From contig NZ_JACBJQ010000029.1 of the NCBI RefSeq assembly GCF_013404075.1, positions 1 to 64,000 of the forward strand: a DNA stretch of 64,000 nucleotides. The letters are read 5' to 3'. Positions 58,437 through 64,000 of this stretch are shown here, piece after piece. Origin of the DNA: Mycolicibacterium vinylchloridicum (GTDB lineage Bacteria > Actinomycetota > Actinomycetes > Mycobacteriales > Mycobacteriaceae). Position numbers and translations under genes: made by a program. Position 1 is the stretch's first letter, and each line of letters opens with the position of its first letter. Under the pieces are notes generated by a model. It saw only the letters and a program-made list of their open reading frames with translations. It was not told the DNA's origin and made no database searches.

Positions 58437-58649
58437 ATGAGCAGCCGCTGCCGGATTGTCTTCGACCGTTCCAAGTGCGCCACGATCGGGCTGTGCGAGA
58501 TGACCGCACCGGATTTCTTCAGCATCCCCGACGATGGCGACGGACAGGTCGTCGTACTTCACGAGACCGCCGACGGTTCACGTCGAGAGGAGTTGGAGAA
58601 AGCCGCCAGCAACTGTCCGACTCAATCCATCCAGATCGTCGACGCCTGA
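58437..58649 (+). CDS. [3Fe-4S]-type ferredoxin for P450
   Basis: Small ferredoxin of 70 aa. Cysteines at 14, 20 and 60 (SKCATIGLC and NCPTQ) form the C-x5-C...CP pattern of single-cluster actinobacterial ferredoxins that serve cytochromes P450; the fourth ligand position of 4Fe-4S forms is Ile17, so a [3Fe-4S] cluster is expected. GGAGGAGAGGGCTG precedes the ATG. The P450 at 61061 is the likely partner, although two regulators lie between them. No ferredoxin reductase is in the window. Confidence 0.9.
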   Translation: MSSRCRIVFDRSKCATIGLCEMTAPDFFSIPDDGDGQVVVLHETADGSRREELEKAASNCPTQSIQIVDA

Positions 58650-58684
58650 CCCGACGGCAAAACCCACCTCACCGAATTCCGGTA

Positions 58685-58695
58685 TGGTCTGACCA
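58685..58695. promoter_or_regulatory. FadR-type operator before GAF-LuxR copy 2
   Basis: TGGTCTGACCA, perfect palindrome, followed by TAATAAC and so identical in form to the site at 24084. It is 130 bp before the regulator start. It places a LuxR-type regulator under FadR-type control. Confidence 0.8.
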
Positions 58696-58824
58696 TAATA
58701 ACTATTCGGGCTATACTGCAGTCTTTGACGGTAAGTGGCGCACGTCACATACTTGTCCCCACACGGCCGCCGGCGTCCTGACCGCGCTGGTCGCACCCAT
58801 GGGACGAGCGCGGGAGGAGGCGAG

Positions 58825-59979
58825 ATGAGCCAACATGCACAGTCGGCAACCGACTTCCTCCAGCAGGCGTGGGACATCGTTCGCATGACCGAAGAGATCG
58901 TCGGGGTTGACGATCTGTATCCCGCCGGACCCGATGCCGACCCGCAAGCCACCGACGCCGCCTTATCGGCTGCCCGCCACGCCTTGACCCGACGCCTCGA
59001 ACTGACCAGCGTCTCGAGGAAGTTCCGCGACCAGGCTTCGCTGGCTGCACTGGCGCTTCGAGCCGAACAGGCCCAGGTCGCACTCAAGGACATGCTCCTG
59101 GGAACCCAGCGCGTGCGCCTGGAAAGTGTGCAGAACGCGATCAACGGACTCCGCGGTGCGACCACCGCGGCCGCCCTGGTCGAGCGCATCCCAACCGAGG
59201 TTTACCGGATGGGCTTCTCCCGGGTGCTGTTCTCCCGGATTCAGAACGGAATGTGGCTGACCTGCTCTGCCTTCGCCGGGGCAGATCTGGAGATGGCGTC
59301 GAAAATGGTCGAGGCGGGCCTGGCCCACCCACGGCAACTGGCCGGCCCGCTGTTGGAGTCAGAGATGGTCCGGCACGGTGCTCCAATCCTGGTGACCGAC
59401 CCGCAGACCCACCCCGGTGTCCATCCCGAACTTCTCGAGGCGGTTCAGACACCGGCGTACGTGGCAGCACCGGTGTTCAGCTGGGGCAAGCCCATCGGGC
59501 TCGTACACGCCGACCGCCAAGCCGGGGCGGCGCGCGTCACAGAGTTCGATCGGGATGTGCTCGGGATGTTCGCCGCAGGCCTCGGACTGGCCTTCGAGCG
59601 CAACCTGATGATCGAGCGGCTCAGGGCGATGCGCCGCGCCGCACAGGAGCACGCGCGCCTGGCAGGCGCACTGGCCGACGACTTCACCCTGGACGTCATC
59701 GACTCGGCTGGACCCGCGCTGTCCTGGGCGGATGACGTCGTCGGCCGGGGTTCTGCCGGCGGTGATGACGCAGCCGCCGCACCGTTGTCTGACCTGACCT
59801 CGCGCGAAGCGGAAGTCCTTCGCGCCATCGCGGCCGGTAAGACCAACGCCCAGATTGCCGCGTCGCTCTATGTCACAGAGGGAACGATCAAATCCCACGT
59901 CAAACACATCCTGCGCAAGATGGGCGCATCCAACCGAACCGAAGCCGTCGCCAAGTATCACCGGGCCCGCGGGAGGTAG
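58825..59979 (+). CDS. GAF-LuxR transcriptional regulator (copy 2)
   Basis: Regulator of 384 aa, the same length and design as the one at 54583: N-terminal helices, GAF-like sensor (RMGFSRVLFSRIQNGMWLT, TPAYVAAPVFSWGKPIGLVHAD), and C-terminal LuxR helix-turn-helix with LTSREAEVLRAIAAGKTNAQ and GTIKSHVKHILRKMGASNRTE. ATG 58825 has GGAGGAGGCGAG before it; upstream in-frame codons were not used because they lie in the promoter. It is under a FadR-type operator. Probably senses the pathway substrate and activates the P450/alcohol/aldehyde dehydrogenase genes. Confidence 0.88.
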   Translation: MSQHAQSATDFLQQAWDIVRMTEEIVGVDDLYPAGPDADPQATDAALSAARHALTRRLELTSVSRKFRDQASLAALALRAEQAQVALKDMLLGTQRVRLESVQNAINGLRGATTAAALVERIPTEVYRMGFSRVLFSRIQNGMWLTCSAFAGADLEMASKMVEAGLAHPRQLAGPLLESEMVRHGAPILVTDPQTHPGVHPELLEAVQTPAYVAAPVFSWGKPIGLVHADRQAGAARVTEFDRDVLGMFAAGLGLAFERNLMIERLRAMRRAAQEHARLAGALADDFTLDVIDSAGPALSWADDVVGRGSAGGDDAAAAPLSDLTSREAEVLRAIAAGKTNAQIAASLYVTEGTIKSHVKHILRKMGASNRTEAVAKYHRARGR

Positions 59980-59985
59980 AGCACC

Positions 59986-60001
59986 TCCTCCTCTTGGGAG
60001 A
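59986..60001. promoter_or_regulatory. CTCC-TCTT-GGGAG element between LuxR copies 2 and 3
   Basis: TCCTCCTCTTGGGAGA resembles the CCCC/GGGG elements at 52975 and 57987. It sits in the 21-bp gap and touches the ATG of the third regulator, so it could instead just supply a ribosome binding site. Confidence 0.35.
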
Positions 60002-60954
60002 TGTGCCGACAACGTCATCTTCATAGCGTCAATGGGGTGGCACCTCCACACCGGGTTCTGCGCTCGGTAGACGCCGATGGCCCTTCCGCGGTAGCACCGG
60101 ATGGCAGACCAACGGCGGCCACCGAGGCCTTGGCGCGCCTGCGGCGGCTGTCCACCAACACCGATCTCGCCGATCGCCTGCCGCTCGAACTGTGCAGGGC
60201 CGGCTTCAGCCGCGTGCTGTTCTCCCGCATCCAGCGCAATATGTGGATGGTGCGCTCCGCGCACGCCGCCGGGGACCCCGACCTCACCGAGACCTTGTTG
60301 CGAGTCGGTCGGGCGCACCCGCGGCGCCTGTGCGCACCGTTGCCGGAAAGCACGATGGTGCGCGACAAAGCACCCATCCTTGTGACCGACCCCCAATCCG
60401 ATCCACACGTGAACACCGACCTGGTAGCGGTCGTCAAGCCCGACGTGTACATCGCTGCGCCCATCTATGTCTGGCAGACACCGGTGGGGCTGTTGCACGC
60501 CGACGCGCCGTCGGCGTCCGGCGATGTCGGCACCGAGGACCGGGACCTGTTGGGACTGTTCGCCGAGGGTCTCGGCACGATCATGGAGCGCAACATCGTG
60601 ATGGAACGGATGCAGTCGCTGCGCACCGCGTCGAAAGATCACGCCAATGAAATGTATTCCTTGACAGATATTTTCGATGATGTCATCGATATGACTGAGT
60701 ACATCACCGCCAGCGGCACGCCCGATGTGCGCGCCGCCGATGACAGCACCGGACATCTGACACACCGGGAGCAGCAGGTGCTGGTGCTGATGTCGGCCGG
60801 TAAGACCAACGCCCAGATCGCCGCACGTCTGTTCATCTCCGAAGGAACCGTCAAATCTCACGTCCGGCACATCATGCAGAAACTCGAGGCGGGCAACCGC
60901 ACGGATGCTGTTGCCCGCTACCAACAATCACGCGGCGTCCCCCCTCTGCCGTAG
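60001..60954 (+). CDS. GAF-LuxR transcriptional regulator (copy 3, short N-terminus)
   Basis: Third paralogue, 317 aa from ATG 60001. It keeps the GAF-like sensor (AGFSRVLFSRIQRNMWMV, VYIAAPIYVWQTPVGLLHAD) and LuxR helix-turn-helix (LTHREQQVLVLMSAGKTNAQ, GTVKSHVRHIMQ) but lacks most of the N-terminal helical region (about 80 residues) found in copies 1 and 2. The first 20 residues are basic and poorly conserved, and ribosome-binding spacing is bad, so GTG 60037 or a later codon may be the real start. It directly precedes the P450 gene. It may form heteromers with, or antagonise, the longer paralogues. Confidence 0.82.
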   Translation: MCRQRHLHSVNGVAPPHRVLRSVDADGPSAVAPDGRPTAATEALARLRRLSTNTDLADRLPLELCRAGFSRVLFSRIQRNMWMVRSAHAAGDPDLTETLLRVGRAHPRRLCAPLPESTMVRDKAPILVTDPQSDPHVNTDLVAVVKPDVYIAAPIYVWQTPVGLLHADAPSASGDVGTEDRDLLGLFAEGLGTIMERNIVMERMQSLRTASKDHANEMYSLTDIFDDVIDMTEYITASGTPDVRAADDSTGHLTHREQQVLVLMSAGKTNAQIAARLFISEGTVKSHVRHIMQKLEAGNRTDAVARYQQSRGVPPLP

Positions 60955-60979
60955 AAACATTGACCCCATCAGTGGATGT

Positions 60980-60998
60980 GTCCGCGGTCACAGCGGAC
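60980..60998. promoter_or_regulatory. Inverted repeat before the P450 gene
   Basis: GTCCGC and GCGGAC with a 7-base spacer, 62 bp before the P450 ATG and 26 bp after the LuxR stop. It could be an operator or a weak terminator. Confidence 0.35.
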
Positions 60999-61060
60999 TT
61001 AGCATCGCCACACCGGCTCCCAATTCATGGCCGGGATGACGGACAGCTGAGGGACACTTC

Positions 61061-62329
61061 ATGAGCACTGCCGCCGAGGGTATCGACACCAGGCTGAACT
61101 CGCTGGAATTCTGGGCCAAGCCGCGGCCCTATCGCCACGAGGCGTTCAAATGGCTGCGCAACAACCAGCCGATCAGCTGGAACGATGCGCCAGACTCCCT
61201 CGACCCGAATCTGCAGAACGCCAAAGGCTTCTGGTCGCTGGTGAAGCACCGCCACCTCCGCGAGGTCTCGCGCAACGTCGAGGTGTTCAGTTCGGCTGAG
61301 GGCGTCTTCATCGACGACTTCCCGCAGTTGGAGGACATGTTGTCGTTCATCGTGACCGACCCGCCGCGGCACACCGAGATGCGCAATATCGTCACGGTGG
61401 CGTTCACCCCGCGCAACATCCGCAAGATGTCGGACAAGATCGGCGGCATCGTCAGCGGCATCGTCGATGACGTCGCATACCGCGGCGAAGGGGACTTGTG
61501 CGAGCTCATCACCAAGGAGGTTCCCGGGCGCGTCTTCTGCAGCATGCTCGGAATCACGGACAACGACCAGATTCAGTACACGATGGATGCCGCCGAACAG
61601 TTCGCCTGTTGGAACGACCCGGAGTACGCCCACATCGGCTCTCCGCTGATGGTCTTTGCCGACGCGTCGATGAAGCTGGCCACCCTCGCCAACGAACTGG
61701 TACCGGACCGGATCAAGAATCCCGGCGACGACCTGCTGACGTGGGTCGCCGAGGCGCAGTACGAAGGCCACAAGCTGTCCCAGCAGGAAGTCGGAGTCTT
61801 CTTCGCACTGCTGGCCGCCGGCGCGAACGACACCACCAGGCACGCAATGGCCCACTGCCTGAACCTGTTCCAGGAGCATCCCGATCAGCTGGACTACCTG
61901 ATGGCGGATTTCGAGGGCCGGGCCGACAACGCGGTCAACGAGGCGCTACGGATGGAACCTCCGCTGATGCACTTCCGCCGCACCGCAACACAGGACTACC
62001 AGCTCGACGACGTCACCATCAAGGAAGGCGACAAGGTGGTGTTGTGGTATATCGCGAGCAACCGCGACGAGGAAGTATTCCAAGACCCGGACACGATGGA
62101 CATCAGCCGCGACGACAAGCACAACCCGCACCAGTCATTCGGCGCCGGTGGCCCGCATTACTGCCTCGGCCACATCCTTGGCCGTGAGGTCATCAAGGCC
62201 GAGATGCGCGAGATCTACCACCGCATGCAGAATCTCGAGGTGGGCGAGCCCGACCTGCTGTTGTCAAACTTCATGAACGGGGTGAAGCGACTGCCCGCCA
62301 CCTGGACGCCGGAGAAGAAGCGGTCCTAG
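61061..62329 (+). CDS. Cytochrome P450
   Basis: Soluble bacterial P450 of 422 aa. I-helix oxygen motif AGANDTTR (253-260), ExxR Glu294-Arg297, and haem loop FGAGGPHYCLG with Cys368. GAGGGACACTTC before the ATG gives a normal start. It would hydroxylate a hydrophobic substrate using the ferredoxin at 58437 and an outside reductase. With the alcohol and aldehyde dehydrogenases it forms an upper pathway oxidising a methyl group to a carboxylate. The CYP family number was not assigned. No terminator of note follows. Confidence 0.95.
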   Translation: MSTAAEGIDTRLNSLEFWAKPRPYRHEAFKWLRNNQPISWNDAPDSLDPNLQNAKGFWSLVKHRHLREVSRNVEVFSSAEGVFIDDFPQLEDMLSFIVTDPPRHTEMRNIVTVAFTPRNIRKMSDKIGGIVSGIVDDVAYRGEGDLCELITKEVPGRVFCSMLGITDNDQIQYTMDAAEQFACWNDPEYAHIGSPLMVFADASMKLATLANELVPDRIKNPGDDLLTWVAEAQYEGHKLSQQEVGVFFALLAAGANDTTRHAMAHCLNLFQEHPDQLDYLMADFEGRADNAVNEALRMEPPLMHFRRTATQDYQLDDVTIKEGDKVVLWYIASNRDEEVFQDPDTMDISRDDKHNPHQSFGAGGPHYCLGHILGREVIKAEMREIYHRMQNLEVGEPDLLLSNFMNGVKRLPATWTPEKKRS

Positions 62330-62533
62330 TCTCAGCCGCGGGCCGGTGCTGCAGCGCGTGGTGAGGCGTCCGGCTGCCGGATGACCAACACATCGGACAC
62401 GAAGGACAATGCCACCGCCGCACAACCCATCCTGATCGCAGTGGTGCTCCAGATCGGCCAGCCCCGTGCGCAGCCGGTGGTGACAGGCCGCCACCAACAC
62501 CGCATAGCCGGTGATCTGTGCCGCCTCCATCAC
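62264..62533 (-). CDS. Possible small His/Cys-rich protein
   Basis: Minus-strand frame of 89 aa (GTG 62533 or ATG 62530). The first 45 codons have the high third-position GC expected of coding DNA here and give a metal-ligand-like pattern: AACHHRL, LEHHCDQDGLC and RVRC. The later half is Arg/Pro-rich and looks non-coding, and no ribosome binding site is seen. It overlaps the end of the P450 gene by 66 bases. It may be a real small protein, the remnant of one, or chance. No family recognised. Confidence 0.35.
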   Translation of the reverse strand: MMEAAQITGYAVLVAACHHRLRTGLADLEHHCDQDGLCGGGIVLRVRCVGHPAAGRLTTRCSTGPRLRLGPLLLRRPGGGQSLHPVHEV

Positions 62534-62692
62534 GCCGGGTCACGCCACCTTCGAACCGCGGGCATGCCCAGCGTCGCCCGGACCCCACCGCCAGTCACCA
62601 TCCGGTGGGAGGCCGTCGAGGGCGATGGTCCTGGATGCCTGATAAAGATTCACTAACACAGCTGGAAAAGTTCAGGTGAGAAGCAATGCATA
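62534..62692. other. Intergenic region before the last tetR gene
   Basis: No gene seen. The final 50 bases are AT-rich (TAAAGATTCACTAACACAG) and probably hold the tetR promoter. No clear palindrome was found, and neither the TGGTCTGACCA nor the ACCGATCGGT element is present. Confidence 0.5.
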
Positions 62693-63331
62693 ATGAATCC
62701 GCATACACATCCGGAGGTGGGAACGATCGTCACAGACTCGCGGGGCGAAACGCCCGCCCACGTTCGCACTCGCGATCCAGAACGCAAGAACCGGATCTTG
62801 ACCGCGGCGGCAGACCTGGTCGCCCGTAAGGGCTACCACGCGGTATCCATCGCCGAGATCGGCGCTGCCGCCGGAATCACCGGCTCCGGGGTCTATCGCC
62901 ATTTCGACAGCAAGTCAGCCGTCTTGGTGGCGTTGTTCGACCGGGTGATCGACGACCTACTCCGCGACGAGCAGGACATCCTGGACGCGACGACCGACCT
63001 GGGGGACGCGCTGAGCCAATTGATCGCCGGGCAGGTCGAATTCGTGGTCGGCGACCGGGAATTGGCGCAGGTCTATCACAACGAGATCAACAATCTCCCC
63101 GAAGAGGACCAGCGCAGGCTTCGACGCAAGCAACGCCTCTATCTCGAGGAGTGGGTGCACCTGGTCGACGAACTGCGCGACGATGTCAACGACGCCGAGG
63201 CGCGGACCGTCGTGCATGCAGCGATCGGGGCCATCCAGTCAACGCTGTTCCACGGCGTCGGACTAGCCGAGGACCGGTTGCGGACGTTGCTCACCGAATC
63301 CGCCCGGGCTGTGCTGGGCATCAGCGACTGA
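62693..63331 (+). CDS. TetR family regulator (copy 3)
   Basis: TetR-type regulator of 212 aa. The DNA-binding domain (about residues 30-78) has RILTAAADLVARKGYHAVSI and AAAGITGSGVYRHFDSKSAV. The C-terminal domain is highly charged and helical (EEDQRRLRRKQRLYLEEWVH), resembling the acyl-CoA-sensing KstR2/FadR-like TetR proteins of actinobacteria, though the match is general. Start ATG 62693 is supported by a weak AGAAGC. Its 3' end overlaps the convergent membrane-protein gene by 69 bases. Targets unknown. Confidence 0.85.
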   Translation: MNPHTHPEVGTIVTDSRGETPAHVRTRDPERKNRILTAAADLVARKGYHAVSIAEIGAAAGITGSGVYRHFDSKSAVLVALFDRVIDDLLRDEQDILDATTDLGDALSQLIAGQVEFVVGDRELAQVYHNEINNLPEEDQRRLRRKQRLYLEEWVHLVDELRDDVNDAEARTVVHAAIGAIQSTLFHGVGLAEDRLRTLLTESARAVLGISD

Positions 63332-64000
63332 CGCCGGCTCGGGAAGGAACTTGCTCAGGCCGTTGACGACAACGGCGCACAGCACGATCGACACCAGCGT
63401 CGCGAGGCCGATCACGGTGCGGGTTGCCAAGCCGTCGTCGAGATGGAGCGCGATGATCACCGGAGCGCCGAGACCGAAGTTCGCGCCGAAGAAGGTCATC
63501 GGGAAGACGATGAACAACCCCAGCAAGCCCCAGTTCGTCGCAACCTTGCGCCATACGAGAACCGCGACAACGGTGAACAGCACGACCTGAGTGCCTTCGA
63601 GGACGCCAATCACCAAGGGGTAGTTCCAGATCCGCCCCAGGTACGGTCCGTAGTAGGTATAGACGTTCGTAGCGGTTCCGGTGACCTCGAAGACGCACGA
63701 GGCGACGATCTCGATCCCCCATACGGCGAACAGCCCGCGCCGGCCCAACCTGCCCTCGTAGATGAGCCGTCCCGCATACAGGCAGGCCGTGGCGTACAGG
63801 ATGACGTAGCCACTGTGTGTCCAGTTTGGTTGAGGCACAGCGAAAGCAGAGAAATGCACGAGGCCGGCGCCCGGCGACCCGTCGGAATGCGCATCGTAGA
63901 ACCAGAGGTCGAAGGCAACGTCGTACAGCGGTTCCGCGAAGGCGGCCACACCGGCCGCCAGGCAGGCGATCAGGTAGAACGGGGTACGTTGCCTGATCCC
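63263..64000 (-). CDS. Polytopic membrane protein (5' end outside window)
   Basis: Minus-strand frame open to the end of the window, so the start is missing. The visible 246 codons encode about six or seven membrane segments, with aromatic loops such as PNWTHSGYVILYATACLYAG, NVYTYYGPYLGRIWNYP and FGANFGLGAPV. The first visible residues (TPFYLIACLAAGVAAFAEPL) make a membrane helix, showing that the gene extends past a GTG at 63949. The last 20 residues are a polar tail overlapping the tetR gene. No family recognised with confidence. Confidence 0.75.
   Translation of the reverse strand, partial: GIRQRTPFYLIACLAAGVAAFAEPLYDVAFDLWFYDAHSDGSPGAGLVHFSAFAVPQPNWTHSGYVILYATACLYAGRLIYEGRLGRRGLFAVWGIEIVASCVFEVTGTATNVYTYYGPYLGRIWNYPLVIGVLEGTQVVLFTVVAVLVWRKVATNWGLLGLFIVFPMTFFGANFGLGAPVIIALHLDDGLATRTVIGLATLVSIVLCAVVVNGLSKFLPEPASVADAQHSPGGFGEQRPQPVLG

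Noticed and set aside
59359..60927. 522-aa minus-strand frame
   Set aside because: Mirror of two LuxR-type genes; no domain seen.
60940..60956. CCCCCC-run at the end of the third luxR as a further CCCC/GGGG element
   Set aside because: No matching G-rich arm follows, so it is not a palindrome.
62368..62381. TCCGG-CTG-CCGGA hairpin after the P450 gene
   Set aside because: Five-base stem, no T-run, and such repeats are frequent in GC-rich DNA.
1..64000. CRISPR arrays, tRNA or rRNA genes, insertion sequences, phage genes
   Set aside because: No regularly spaced repeats, no cloverleaf-like or rRNA sequence and no transposase or integrase motif was noticed on reading; the repeated short sequences are all operator-like palindromes.

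Overview
The window is GC-rich actinobacterial DNA, almost certainly from a free-living mycobacterium (Mycolicibacterium-like). The evidence is an mce operon with a lipoprotein MceE, a MenB and an HtdZ-type hydratase that closely resemble their M. tuberculosis counterparts from memory, many FadE/FadD/EchA-type genes, and short-overlap ATGA/GTGA gene junctions. No tRNA, rRNA, CRISPR array, insertion sequence or phage gene was seen. The window cuts one gene at each end: the tail of mceA on the left and a membrane protein on the right.

Layout. 1-7256: the end of an mceA-F lipid-import operon followed by two small secreted proteins. 7326-10623 (minus): an HtdZ-type hydratase, a DECR1-type dienoyl-CoA reductase, an acyl-CoA dehydrogenase and a BadI-type ring-opening hydrolase. 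10813-13340: an acyl-CoA ligase divergent from a GntR regulator. 13577-24062 (plus): an aromatic-acid meta-cleavage island (ACMSD-type amidohydrolase, LigB-type extradiol dioxygenase, meta-cleavage product hydrolase, ring-hydroxylating dioxygenase alpha and beta, SDR, 2-oxopentenoate hydratase, acetaldehyde dehydrogenase, 4-hydroxy-2-oxovalerate aldolase) plus three accessory genes. 24132-30875: CoA ligases (one AliA-like), acyl-CoA dehydrogenases and a FadR-type regulator. 30947-41945 (plus): a 13-gene operon with acyl-CoA dehydrogenase, SDR, thiolase, CoA-transferase, HMG-CoA-lyase-like enzyme, BadH, BadK-like hydratase, two odd crotonases, a degenerate SDR, and orphan cytochrome-oxidase-type subunits III and IV with a further membrane protein. 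41953-47487 (minus): hydrolase, crotonase, SDR, old-yellow-enzyme type reductase, amidase. 47579-52881: two TetR regulators, a quinone-oxidoreductase-like MDR, a small membrane protein, SDRs and a hydrolase. 53120-62329: aldehyde dehydrogenase, alcohol dehydrogenase of the mycofactocin-linked family, MenB, ferredoxin, cytochrome P450 and three GAF-LuxR regulators. 62693-64000: a TetR regulator and a partial membrane protein.

How it fits together. The AliA-, BadK-, BadH- and BadI-like proteins, with several acyl-CoA dehydrogenases, make a complete cyclohexanecarboxyl-CoA ring-opening route of the kind known from Rhodopseudomonas palustris. A P450 with ferredoxin, alcohol dehydrogenase and aldehyde dehydrogenase would turn a ring methyl or alkyl group into the carboxylate that such a ligase activates. 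The strongest link between these scattered loci is a shared FadR-type palindrome, TGGTCTGACCA, found before badI, aliA, the fadR-type gene, two acyl-CoA dehydrogenase genes, the aldehyde dehydrogenase and one LuxR-type regulator. Two further repeated palindromes mark a TetR regulon (47.5-51.3 kb) and a probable GAF-LuxR regulon (53-60 kb). The most interesting candidate system is this multi-locus alicyclic (perhaps p-menthane or monoterpene type) degradation regulon, including unexplained membrane oxidase-type subunits. The true substrate cannot be read from sequence.
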